Assembly (NCBI GenBank): GCA_011316305.1 | Contig: SAUG01000060.1 | Location: forward strand, 248,001-312,000 | Source of the DNA: Rusavskia elegans | Lineage: Eukaryota > Ascomycota > Lecanoromycetes > Teloschistales > Teloschistaceae | DNA: 64,000 nt | Direction of reading: 5' to 3' | Shown here: piece by piece, positions 36,892 through 49,412 of the stretch | Layout of the letters: the number at the start of each line of letters is the position of its first letter | Numbering within the stretch: position 1 is the stretch's first letter | Made by a program: the position numbers and the translations under genes | The notes under the pieces: generated by a model | What the model saw: only the letters and a program-made list of their open reading frames with translations | Told to the model about the DNA's origin: nothing | Database searches by the model: none

Positions 36892-37159
36892 TCATGGTGC
36901 AATGATTATCGATTGTCCCATGTACGAAATTTACGTGCAGCCGTAACAGGCAATCCACTTAAAGGTGACCCCGGAGGATCGATCGAGAAAGAGCGCAAAC
37001 AATGCCCAGCCCTTTGGCTATCATTGTGATCCGTCCGCTTCTTAGGGAAAGGAAGAATATGCCTGTCCTGTCATGTCTATCTTACGGACGCTTTGGTCCC
37101 CCAAACCTAGCAACATCCACGGAGTATCGTGGTGGATTGGGGGCTTATCAAGTGCGCGG

Positions 37160-37290
37160 GACGTCGAGCGGTGGGTAGAGCGGTGGGTAGAGCGGTAGGT
37201 TAGGCGGTAGGTCCTGTGGCGGGCGGAGGGTTTGAGCGGTGGGTTGCGCGGTGGGTTGCGCGGTGGGTTGCGCGGTGGGTTGAGCGTTGG
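37160..37290. repeat. Minisatellite of 12-bp units
   Basis: Tandem units of the type gcggtgggttgc and gcggtgggtaga run for about 125 bp with an irregular middle. The copies nearest the right end are the most alike (four nearly exact gcggtgggttgc units). The 12-bp period keeps any frame open on both strands, which explains repetitive Pro/Thr or Arg/Trp open frames; these are not likely to be real proteins. It lies in the promoter-side region of the next gene. Confidence 0.85.
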
Positions 37291-37378
37291 GCTCTCCGGA
37301 GTCTGCTTGCCCCCTATCAACCTGCGTGCCTATTCGCCTACAAGGCCCCATTCTCGTTGCCATCTTTCAACACCGAGC

Positions 37379-39317
37379 ATGCCTCAACCAGTCCGCTCAG
37401 AGTTCGAGATGCGAGATCCGGAGAATGCAGCCTTATGCTCAGCAGAACCTAGTTCCACCTGGTCAGGCTTCGATGTAGTTGAGACTACTTGCAGCTCGCC
37501 GGGAACGGGTAGACAGGTAATATGCTCGACGTTCGTGTCGCTGAATACCCCGTACTGACAATTTTCGATCCTTTATAGACACCAGAAACGCTTCCGCGTC
37601 AGTCCAGAGAATCACGTCCCGACTTCAGCGACGGGCCATGGACTCTTGTTCGTTTCATCACAGATAAAATCCTACCAGAGGGTTTCGACTTAGATCGGTT
37701 ACTTTCGGACTCGGCCATCAGGATCAATATGGTCCCCCATATCGTGGAACACAAGCATGCTGGGTCTTATGAACTCGTTGTTGCGACACCATGTCTCGAC
37801 TTGCTCTCAGAGAAATTTCAGGATTTCAAATTAGTCGTCGATTACGATCCGTTGGAGCCAGCTGAGGAGGACATACGTATCCACGGGATCTGGGAGGCCA
37901 AGAGAAGAGCTCGAATCAACACACTTAATAACGCTGCGGAGGTGATCCGCAACGGGTGGGGAAATGGACCAGCAGAATACTATCGAAGTGTTATCGGAAA
38001 AGCTGGCCTCGAGAAAGAGCTCGCGAGAGCAATCCTGAATTGGGACGTTCAAGTGAGGTATTCATATATCTACCTTCCAGCATACCTGCTGATAATGCCT
38101 AGCATTCCATTCCTCAGATCCTCGAGCATTTCACGCAAAACCTCTTGTTCTTTTGTCTGAACTGTTGTGACCGTTATGACACCCCTTCTGCCCTTGATAT
38201 CCTTGGGCGGGACCAGAGGGAGTGGCTGCAACCTTTTCAGAACGGTCACATACCTATTCAAGCCATGGAAATCCCCGTCGGGGATCTAGAAGGATTGGAG
38301 CAGCAGACAATTTCATTATTCCGGAGCATTCTTGAGTATTCCGGTGGTAAGGTAGATTGTCGGCAGCACGACTTCGGAATCAATTATACGACAAGTCAAA
38401 ACGCGTCCCTCTGCGCCAGTCTTCTGGGCGTCTTCTGTTCACGTCAATTTGGACGTTTCGACCCGGAAGAAATGCAGGCCGCGCTATCCAAGTCCAAACT
38501 CTTCGCGGAATCATCAAAGTCAGACATTCCAGATGTACTCGAATGGAAACTTCGTATGATGCGAGTGGTGCCTGTCGGTTTTCCAGACAACTACTTGGTA
38601 CAGTGCTATTGAAGCTGAGGCTGGCGGACGCTAATTATAGCCCAGAATCTTCCGTCGCAACTGCTGTACGGTTTCGGTGCACGACAAGTCGACCAGATTC
38701 GTTTCCAATTGTAAATTACCATCCTGCGTATTGGTGGAGAAACAATGCTGACAGACGATAGGGAGCACACCTACCGCCGACTTCCGTCACTTCGGAAAGA
38801 AAAGAACAATATCCTCTTGCTTCTTACTTGGAGCTCCAGGTATTATGGCCAGACCCTCGAAGTGCTGAGTGAATGGATAAAATCGGAAGAGAGCTTGAAT
38901 CTATATCAACGGATGATTGAAGACCTTTCGCTTCAACAAACACCGGAAGAGTTTGCGCTGACCCTAGCTGCTTTATTGTGCCGCGAGCGACTGCTTCCAT
39001 ACAGTGGGGACGACAATACTCAGCCTATCGGGTGTAGCTACTTAGCGGACTTGGACGCTATTTTGAATCGTCAAGAGATCAGCAACAGGCGGACGGTCTT
39101 TGAACAAATGATCTTGTCACTCACGCGTGTACTACACACTCTAAGTACCAGCGAAGAAACAGTTCGACTTCTTGCGGAGGTCCTTGACGAAGAAGCATCA
39201 CTACTGGAACCGCTAGATGGAGTTGAGGACCAGTATTGCGCCAGAAAACTTGATGGACATAACCACAATAAAGCTTTCGAGGAAGCCAGAGAAGGGAAGC
39301 CAGAGAAGGGTTCTTGA
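37379..39317 (+). CDS. Hypothetical protein, five exons, about 570 residues
   Basis: Exons 37,379-37,516; 37,579-38,052; 38,118-38,597; 38,646-38,710 and 38,762-39,317 sum to 571 codons, with every phase matching. Introns are 48-65 nt with GTAATA, GTGAGG, GTACAG and GTAAAT donors and clear branch sites. The protein is soluble-looking, with no signal peptide or membrane segment. It is acidic, with a helical middle (EAKRRARINTLNNAAEVI), a Cys-containing FFCLNCCDRYDTPS motif near residue 220 and a charged C-terminus. I do not recognise a domain. Alternative acceptors at exons 4 and 5 were rejected because they bring early stops. Codon use matches its neighbours, so it is probably a functional gene. 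Confidence 0.75.
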
Positions 39318-40102
39318 AATGCGTGGCGGCAATGCTGAAGAGGGACCGGATTGCTGATGCCGAATAGATGGTGATACCAAGATGACCTCTGCAGCTGGTC
39401 AGCGCATTATAAATGAGTGGGGATTTCCTTGTACAAGTAGATAATTTTCATTATTGGCGGATAAGTAACATATTCCGACCAGAGTATCCAAAGATCCGTA
39501 AGCACACGGGTGAGAGAAAGAATATGAGAACGATTTATGGCTAGGTCATTGAGTCGGAGGAAGACAAAAAGGGCGCCAGAGGTAGTCCTTGCGCCAGTGG
39601 ATTGATTGTTCTCTGTCAGACCACGACGCCATGGTGTCGCTGTGCTATTACTTGAGCTCGGCTCTAGATCCACATAGTGAATTATGATGGAGGTCTGTAC
39701 TCGTGAGGCCCAAAAGTCTAATCTCTTGGCATGCCAAGACGGGTATACCCACCAATCAAATAGCTAGGATTTAATCCAGATCATCGTTTATTTACTTTCA
39801 TCCCTTCTTTTTACCACTGTGCTTAATTATATTAGATTGTTATAGCTCAACACCCGCACGGCCAGATACCTCTAGAGTTACGCTGCGTAATCGTTTCGTA
39901 CGAGATACAGGTCGAAATTTGGTGGTAAAAATGCAGGTTTCCTACGGGTACGGCCAGAACTTGATATAGGAATCTACATACGCTAACCCGATTAGAAACC
40001 GATTAGACTGGTTTATAGGCCTCACGAGTAGGCGACGTTAAGGCGGCAGTCATCTTTAATCCAAGGCGGGCTGAAATCCAGCCGAACTCCCTTGTTCGTC
40101 GA
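39318..40102. other. Intergenic stretch at the edge of the island, no gene supported
   Basis: A minus-strand frame at 39,407-39,673 (88 codons) has no recognisable feature. CpA and TpG remain normal up to about 40,100, then fall. Confidence 0.4.
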
Positions 40103-40400
40103 ATGAACGAGGAAAGCATCAAGGCGCGAATACCAACAAAATCAATTTCGTCTCTACTAGTATTATCGCATCCCAGTCCTACGGTAAATACTTTAGCGAT
40201 ACGGATACGAATATCGAAAACTCTATCCTCGTATCTAGCTACCGCTATATTTGATATTGTAAATTTCGTACTTGCTCCGGTTACTATTTTGCTTAGTTTT
40301 GTAAAAGTGACTTTTTACTTTATTTATACGAGATACCAGTATATCGCGAGAATTCTAGTATAAATATACGTGAAAGTATTATAACTCTGGACTGGATTCT
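40103..40400. other. Boundary where RIP-like composition begins
   Basis: Over roughly 300 bases the sequence passes from gene-like to AT-rich. A short open frame (40,103-40,363, 86 codons) spans it. Its first half has normal codon use and its second half is hydrophobic and AT-rich, so it is probably not a real gene. Confidence 0.4.
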
Positions 40401-42717
40401 ATACCAAATTCAATATTTAGTAATAAAATTTTTGATATATATTAAATACTTAGAGGTTATTTAATAATCAGCGCTGTTTAGTAGTATTAATTACTATTTA
40501 CTACTAAATAAAATATTTAGCTGGTTAGTTATATTTAGTATATTAATTTTACTAATTATATTAATTATAAAAAATTTTATTATCTATATAGATTCTAAAT
40601 TCGAAATTTTTATAGTTCGTATTAAATTTATTAGTTATTACTATATATTATTCTAGTAATTAAACAAATTTAAATTTATATTAAACTAAAATAATTATCT
40701 ATTATACTTTCGTTTATAGATATACTAATAAATTTAATCTAATTTTAAAGATATCAGACCTTCTAAATAGTTTTATAATATTTTAAATACGTTTAGGATA
40801 TCTATTATAGATTAATATTAAATTTTTACTTGATATTAATTTAGCTATTTAGATAAAAGATAATAGCGAAGATAAAAGTATTTCTTCTATTAGTTACCGA
40901 TTATATAGTATTAAAATTAATAAATCCGATAAATACTATATAAATTATAATAAACTAAAATATTAGTTTATATAATTAGATATATACTTTATATTCTATT
41001 TTATATCCGAAAAAAAAAGATCTTTTTTATTATATTCTATTTTCGAAGACGAGTTTAATATTAGATAAAATCTTTCTTTCGCTAATATATAGATAATAAA
41101 AAAAATAATAAACGTATTTTCGTATAGTTTATAAAATTTAAAAAAGTTATTTATAAAATCTTTAGAATTTTAAATAAAATCTAAATTAATAGATATTTTA
41201 TTTAATATCTTTAATAGAGAAATATAGTATCTAACTATACTATATAATTTAAAAAATAGATATTACTAACGGAATAGAATAATAATATTCTATATATAAT
41301 ATTTAAAAAAAGATTTAAAAAATAAATAAAAAAAAAATATATATATAATAGTCGACTATATAATATACTAGATAATCTAATTAAAATATATATCGATTTT
41401 AATAATAAAATATATTGAAAAGATATAGAAAAACGCTATAATAGTAGACTACGAAATAATATAGAATATTATTCGGAATAGCTTTATAAAAGATAGTATC
41501 TAAATAAAAAACTGTCCGGAGATAGCTACTATAGATCGATATTAATAGAACTGGACTCTATATAATAGCGGCGTAAAAGGAAAAACTCTAGAAATAGTAA
41601 AGAAGATAAAAATTCTAAAATATACTATAATTATAGTAAACCAGACTATTTTATAAAAAAAATATTAATTAAATAAATTATAATAACGATAATTTAATAC
41701 TACGCTAAAGAAATCTAAAAACTAGTAAAAAATTATTTTAGAAAACGATAATAGTAGCTTTAAATTCTAGAAAACCAATTTAGATAAAGAATTTATTTTT
41801 ATAGAAAAAGATAAAATATTATAGAAAGGTATAATAAGTAATACTTTACTATAAATATTAACGGAACTAATTATAATAAAAGCTATCTCTAGATAGATAA
41901 CCGTAATAGAGGATATTTAATAAATAAAACTAAAAGCCCTTTATTCTAGAATAATATACGATCCGGAATTAATAAAAAAAGAATTTATAATAATCTATAA
42001 AAAATTTAAAATCTCTTATAAAAGATATATTAACGACGAATACCTATAAAATAACTAGTAGAACTAAAAAAGAGATAATATCGTCGATATATTAGAGAAA
42101 GAACTAAGAAGTAATACTTTTAAAAATAAAATTTTTTCTAAAACGATATTATAATAAAAGAATATTATAATAGAAAATTAATATATACTATTTAACTAGA
42201 CCGCCTTTTAAAATAATAATTATAGAATCTATAAATTAGAAAAAAAAGAAATCGGATAGTATCTATTAAAACTATACCGATATATTCTTATAATATCTAT
42301 TAAAATCGGAAGTTATAATATTTATAACTATTTAAAATATATTATATATAGTAGATATAAATACTAGACAAAATAGTAAAAAAAAAAACTTTTCTTTTAA
42401 TTAGAAACTCTATAGATATATTTCGTAAACCGATTATAAAAATAAAAATATAAAGATATAAAAAATAATTCGGAAAAAGATAAATTATTATAATAATAGA
42501 TATACTATAAATATATAACTTTACGGCCCGGAGAAAGTAATTAAATATAGCTCGCTATATATATATACTCGAAATTAAAATAATCGTTAGAATTAATAAC
42601 GAATTATAAAAAATTAAAGTATTTATTAATTTAAATATAACCGGAAATTGTATATTAGAAAATTTCGCTAAAAAGAAAAGGTTTCTTTAAATTAAAAAAA
42701 AAGAATCTGTTACGTCC

Positions 42718-43118
42718 ACGACTCTACAGAGGCGTATTGAAAGATTGACTATATAAGCGAGCCTAATTAACTATAGCCGCCTATAGCCGCTATAGCCGAT
42801 CTCTATATAAAGGCTTTTAGCGGACGGTTATCTATCGGTACTATCGGTTATTTTTACTATATATATCGCTTCTTATTTCTATTAGATAGCTTCTTTCGTT
42901 AGTCGTTAATATAATTATTAAATACGTCTTTACTATTTTCTTTTTAATTATCTATATAATATAGACGCCTCGTAATATCGTAATCGTACCTTCGCGGCTG
43001 CGCGGGATTAGTTATAATAACCTACACTAGGACTTCTTTACTATTTAATAGCTCGGACTACGTCTACGGCTATAGCTAGACTCGAACGTAACGCCTTTTA
43101 ATATATAGGGATATTATA
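42718..43118 (+). repeat. A3 5' LTR
   Basis: It begins TGTTACGTCCACGACTCTAC, the unmutated TG start, and ends gggatattata. It is a well-preserved LTR start. Confidence 0.85.
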
Positions 43119-43216
43119 TTTTAACGATTTACTATATTAATCTTATTATCCCGCCCTTTAGATCGAAGCGATACTATTAGAGCTGCTACGCCTAATATCT
43201 ATAAAGAAGATAAAGA

Positions 43217-43626
43217 TATTACGTCCACGACTCTATAGAGGTTCCTTGGAAAAATTAGTTAGACAAGCGAGTCTAATTATCTATAGCCGCTCGTCGCCGC
43301 TATAGTCGCCCTTTCTAATAGGACTTTTAGTAGACGGCTACCTATCGGCCTTTATAGCTACTTTTACTATATATATCGCTTATTACTTCTATAGATAGTT
43401 TCTTTTATTCGTCGTTAATATAATTATTAAATATTTATCTACTATTCTCTTTTTAATTATCTTATAATAAAAATACTTTATAATATTATAACTATACCTT
43501 TACGGTTATATAAAATTAGTTATAATAATCTACGCTAGAATTCTTTTACTATTTAGTAGCTCGAACTATATCTATAGCTATAGCTAGGCTCGAGTATAAC
43601 GCTTTCTAATATATAGAAATATTATA
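43217..43626 (+). repeat. A4 5' LTR
   Basis: It begins tattacgtccacgactc and ends atattata. It lies only 98 bp downstream of the A3 5' LTR, which makes the two LTRs look like a tandem pair until the nesting is seen. Confidence 0.85.
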
Positions 43627-46145
43627 TTTTAAAAATTTACTATATTAATCTTGTTAGCCCGATCTATAAATCGAAGCGATACTATTAAAGTAATAATATT
43701 AAATATCTATAAAAGAGATAAAGAATCTTTAAAACTATAGATTATTTAGATAAATATCTACTTCGTATTATATATAAACTAGTTTCTAAATAAAGTAGTT
43801 AAGATTCTATTTATAATATTATATCTAGGAAGAAATACCTTTAATTAGATATAGCTCCGAGTAGAAGATTACTTCGATAATCCGGAAAGATAAAAAAAAA
43901 AATATTATAGATTTTCTATATCTTCGGTAATTTTATTACAGCTATAAAAGAAGCCTTTAGAAATAATAATAAGAATAGAATAATAGATAGGAAACTAATA
44001 GTTCTAAAATAGTAGAAATCGGTAATTATCTATACTATTTAATTTAAAACGTTAGTTTATAAAATAGACTAGGAAGATTTAGCTTTAAAAGTCTACTTTT
44101 ATAAAGGATTCCAGATAAAAATTAAAAAAACTATAGTAGTAATCGAAAAACTAGATTTATTAATAGATTTTATTAAATTTATAATAAGGGTTAATACTAG
44201 ATAGTATAAAATATACTTAAATAAATAGGCGTTTAATAAAATAGGACCTATTAAAAAAAAGCCTAGAGGAAATCCGATAGAATTTAATACTATTAAAATA
44301 AAAAAAATAAAAATTAAAGTTTATTATTTATATAGAAAAATAGGATATTTTAAAAGGAATTATCTAACTAAAAAAGTAATTAAAATAATAGAATATTTTT
44401 TTAAAATAATAAAGGAATTATCTAATAAATATATAGTAAAAAGCTAGTTAGCCTATTATAATAAAATTTACTCTATCTATCTATTAAAAAAGGAGAGGAT
44501 AGAATATTATTCTAAAAAATTAAAAAAAATATAGAAAATAAAACCGATAATCGATTTTAAACTATATAAAACCGAAAAACCCCTTATAGTAGTACTTAAA
44601 ATTAAAATCGGAAAATAATAAATAATAGCTTTTATAAATAGAAAAAAGGATAATAAAATTATAAAAGGATTCTATAATAAATTTAGAAGATATCTCTATA
44701 GATAAATAATAAATAATAATAGAATCTTCGATATAAAAGTTAAAATAAAATATATATTAATTAAAATAATAGATTTTATTATAATCGAAAGTTAGAGAAG
44801 TTATATTATTTTAAGAAATAAATAGAAAAAAGCGATTTTAGGAAAATAAATAGAAAAAAGTACTATTAGTAAAAGAATGGAACTATAAATAATATATTTT
44901 CTAGTTTATAAAAACCTTTTATATAAAAAAATAGACGTTATTTCAATAATAAATTACGAAGAAATTAAAGACTTAGATAAAAAATTTAAAAAAGATAGAA
45001 AAGTTTAAAAAATAAAGATTTAGAAAAAATACTATTACTTCTTTTAATAATTTACTAAAAATTATAATAAAAGTTAAAAAATAATCTAATAGCTTTAAAT
45101 AAATTATATTAAATAAATATATTAGAATATCGTTAAAACTATAGATAAAATCGAATATTATAAACTAAACTAAATAGACTAGGATAAAGAAATACTAGAC
45201 CTAATATTTAGTATTTAATCTAGAAATAAAAAATTCGATTAATATCCGTCTTTATTATTATAGGACGAAATAGTTACTAAAAAATAGAATTTAGTAAAAC
45301 TATTAAAAGAACCGGAAATAATTTATAATATAAATATATAACCCGGAATATATAAAGATAGTAGTAAAAAAGTCTTTTACTAGACTTTTTTTAAAATCCT
45401 ATATTTTCTATAAATTAAAAGAAGTTAAAATCTTTTAAAATTTAATTTAGATTATCTAAACTAAACCTAGGTATTAATTTAATAGACGCCTTTTACGCGG
45501 CTAGCGTAAAACTAATAAAAGAATAAAATATAATAGAATTATTAAATTTATTAAACAGAAAGAATATATATTATTTCTAAATAATAAAATTACTTTTATA
45601 TTTATCTAAAGCGCGATAATAGATAATAAAATACTTTTTTTTATTAAAAAGTCGATAGAAATCTAGTTTTTAGGCTAAGCGTTTATTACGAATTTTTTTT
45701 TTAAAATTAAAAAAGGACTTAATATAATAGTAAATTCTAAAATATTTATTAAAAATACCTGCGATATTAGAATAAAGTTTATTTTTTTTATTTTTAAAAC
45801 GCTTCTCTATAAAAAGTTAGTAGAAATAAAGAAATAAAAAAAATAATATATAGATAGTATTAGATATTAGAAAATTATTTTTTTTCTAAATCTAAGTATA
45901 TTTATTATAAATATTATTACTAACTTTAATTTTATATTTTTTTAAAGGATTATAGATATATAAATAATAAAAAAAAGATATTATAACTTCTTTTAACTAA
46001 ATATAATAAAAAGAATTTAGTCGATTTCTTCTTCGAGAATATATAATAAAGATATCGACGAAAAAAAAAAAAAAAAAAAAAAAGATCTTTTTTATACTCT
46101 ATAGACGGTTTTTATACTAGGTAAAAAGTAATATAGAAAGGGTTA

Positions 46146-46555
46146 TATTATATCTATAATTCTATAGATGTTTCCTAGAAAAATTAGTTAAATAAACGAA
46201 TCTAATTATCTATAGCCGCCTATAACTATTATAGCCGTCTTTCCTAATAGGACTTTTAGTAGATAGCTATCTATTAGCTTTTACGGCTACTTTTACTATA
46301 TATATTACTTATTATTTCTATAGATAGTTTCTTTTATTAGTTATTAATATAATTATTAAATATATATCTATTATTTTCTTTTTAATTACCTTATAATAAA
46401 GATATCTTATAATATTATAACTATACCTCTACGGTTTTATAGGATTAGTTATAATAACCTACGTTAGAATTTCTTTACTATTTAGTAGTTCGGACTATAT
46501 CTACGGCTATAGCTAGGCTCGAGTATAACGCTTTCTAATATATAAAGACGTTATA
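46146..46555 (+). repeat. A4 3' LTR
   Basis: It begins tattatatctataattc (a more mutated form of the LTR start) and ends gacgttata, directly followed by the aaaga duplication. Confidence 0.85.
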
Positions 46556-49001
46556 AAAGAATCTTTAAAACTTTAGTTTATCTAGATAAATATCTATTTC
46601 GTATTATATATAAACCAATTTCTAAATAAAGTAATTAAAATTCTATTTATAATATTATATCTAGAAGAGGCAGCCTTTAACTAGACGCGGCCCTATATAA
46701 AAAACTATCTTAATAATCCGGAAAATTAAAGGAAAGATAAAATATTATAAATCTTCTATATCTTCGGTAATCTAATTATAGCTATAAAAGAAGCTTTCGG
46801 AAATAATAATAAAGATAAAATAATAGAAAAAATACTAATAGTTCTAAAATAATAGAAATTAGTAACTATTTATATTATTTAGTTTAGAATATTTATATAT
46901 AAGACGGACTAGGAAGACTTAGCTCTAAAAGTTTACTTTTATAAGAAACTTTATATAAAAGTTAAAAAAGTTATAAAAATAATCGAAGAACTAGATTCGC
47001 TAGTATCCTTTATTAAAATAGCGATTAAAATTAATACTAGATAGTATAAAATATATTTAGATAAACAGGCGCTTAGTAAAATAGAATCCGCTAAAAGATA
47101 GTCTAAAAAAAATCTAATAGAACTCGATACTACCGAAAATAAAGGGTCGCGGACTAAAGTTTACTATTTATATAGAAAAACGGGATATTTTAAAAGAAAT
47201 TATCTAACTAAAAAAGTAATAGAAGTAACCGAATATTAGTTTAAAGTAACGGAGGAATTACCTGGAAAAAAAACTAGAGAATATATAATTAAAAGTTGGA
47301 TAGCCTACTATAATAATAATTACCTTATCTATCTATCGAATAAGGAAGGTATAAAATAGTACTTTAAAGAACTAAAAAGAGCGGAATAGAAGTTAATATT
47401 AGAGTTTAAATCGTATAAAACCGAAAAACCTTTTATAGCAGCGTTTAAAATTAAATAAAATTTAAGGTTATAAAACTATAGCTCTAGTAAATAGAAAAAA
47501 AGAAAACAGAATTACGAAAGGACTATATAGATAAATCTACGGATATATCTAAATACTCCCGTAATAAAATAATAAGATTACAGGAGTAGAAATAAAAATA
47601 AAAAATAGACTTATCGAAGTTTTAAACTTTATAATAATCGAAAGTAATCGATAATATATCGTACTTAGAAACGAATAGAAAGAATTTATTTCCGGAATAC
47701 CGGCGTAAAAAAGTATAGTCGGAAAAAAGATAAAACTATAGATAATATATTTTTTTATATATAAAAATCTCCTATATAAAGAATTAGATATCGTATTAAA
47801 TACGGATTATAACTAAATTAAGAAAATTAATAACCTTTTTAAAAAGAGAGACGAGGTATAGAAAACGAAGATCTAGAAAGAATACTACTATCTACTTTTA
47901 TAACTAGCGTTAAAATACGATAAAATTTAGGAAATAATCTAGAAATTATAAATAGAAGATATTAAGAAAATCTATAAAAGTATTATTAAATAAATAGAAA
48001 AGATCGAAAATAATTCTATATCCGAACTAGAAAAATATCTAGAAAAAGAAATTCCAGACCCTATATTTAGTATATAACTAAAAGACGAATAGCCTTTAAC
48101 TTTATTATTTTAGGACGAAATAGTCGCTAAAAAATAAAAATTAGCAGAAATATTAGAAAATCTAGATATAATTTATAATATCGATATATAATTTAAGATT
48201 AACGAAGAAATATAAAGAAATCTTTAATTAGATACTCTTTTACGCGCCTATCGTTTCCGGAAGTAAAAAAGAATCGAACCCTTTTAGAAACCGATCTAAA
48301 TTATCCGAATCGAAACCGGAAATAGATTTAATAGATACCTTTTACGCGGCTAGCGTAAAACTAATAGAGAATTAGAACGTAACTAGATTATTAAATTCGT
48401 TAAAACGAGACAGGATACGTTATTTCTAAATAATAAAATTACTTTTACGTTTATCTAAAGCGCGATAATAAATAATAAAATATTTTTATTTTCTAAAAAG
48501 ACGGCGGAGATCCGATTTTTAATTAAGACGCTAATTACGGATTTCCTTTTCGAAATCTAAAAAAGATTCGATATAATATCGCGCTTTAGTATACTCGTTA
48601 AAGATATTTTTAATATCCGAACGAAGTTTATTCTTTTTATTTTTAAAACGTTTCCGTTAATATATTAGTAAAAGGGAAATATATATAAAAAGAAATTAGA
48701 TAATATAAATTATATTAGAGATTAAAAAATCGTAAGATTTCTAGATATAAATATATTCGCTATATATATTACTACCTATTTCGACTTTATATTCTTTTAA
48801 AAAATTACAGGTATAAAGACTATAGAGGAAAGGTATAATAATACCCTTTAACTAAATTCGATAAAAAAACTTTAAACGATTATCTTTTTAAGAACGTATA
48901 ATAATAATATTAAAGAAAGAAAGAAAAAAAATAAAGGAAGATTAGATTTTAAGAACCCCGTAGACGGAAGAACTAGGTACGAAGCGATATAGAAAGAGCC
49001 G

Positions 49002-49412
49002 TATTATATCTACGATTCTATAGAGGCGTATTAGAGGATTAGTTATATAAACGAGCCTATTTAACTATAACCGCCTATAGCTACTATAGCCGACCTCTAT
49101 ATAGAAGCTTTTAGCGGACGGCTACCTATCGGTACTATCGGCTATTTATATTATATATATTATTCCTTATTCCTATTAGATAGCTTCTTTCGTTAGTAGT
49201 TAATATAATTATTAAATACGTTTCTACTATTCTCTTTTTAATTATTTATATAATATAGATACCTTATAATATCGTAACCGTACCTTCGCGGCTACGCGGA
49301 ATTAGTTATAATAATCTATACTAGAACTTCTTTACTATTTAGTAGCTCGAACTACGCCTACGGCTGTAGCTAAACTCGAACGTAACGCCCTTTAACGTAT
49401 AGGAACGTTACA
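49002..49412 (+). repeat. A3 3' LTR
   Basis: It begins tattatatctacgattc and ends ggaacgttaca. It pairs with 42,718-43,118 across the nested A4. Confidence 0.85.

Larger units (their letters stand above)
43217..46555 (+). mobile_element. Element A4, nested inside A3
   Basis: The LTRs are 43,217-43,626 and 46,146-46,555. The flanks are exactly aaaga (43,212-43,216 and 46,556-46,560). The inside is 2,519 bp with Gag and protease-like frames and no reverse transcriptase. A 22-base run of A at about 46,062-46,083 lies before the 3' LTR, where the polypurine tract is expected. Confidence 0.85.
42718..49412 (+). mobile_element. Element A3, itself split by A4
   Basis: This is a gag-protease-only LTR element with LTRs 42,718-43,118 and 49,002-49,412 and flanking duplications of exactly gaatc (42,713-42,717 and 49,413-49,417). 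Its inside starts at 43,119 and is interrupted at 43,217 by A4. It resumes at 46,561 with the same sequence that follows the interruption point in the other copies. The zinc knuckle remnant lies at about 47,155-47,210. It sits in the protease gene of gypsy C. Confidence 0.85.

Noticed and set aside
37042..37558. Several repeat-containing open frames (Pro/Thr/Arg rich)
   Set aside because: They come from the 12-bp minisatellite, which keeps frames open in all phases. The real gene starts at 37,379.
39407..39673. 88-codon minus-strand frame
   Set aside because: No motif or splice support, and it lies just beyond the end of the unknown gene.
40103..40363. 86-codon plus-strand frame at the right boundary
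   Set aside because: Its codon use changes halfway across the RIP boundary, and the hydrophobic second half follows from AT-rich composition.
43119..43216. Apparent tandem LTR pair with only 98 bp between
   Set aside because: The second LTR belongs to A4, nested in A3. The aaaga duplications and the continuing A3 inside at 46,561 show this.
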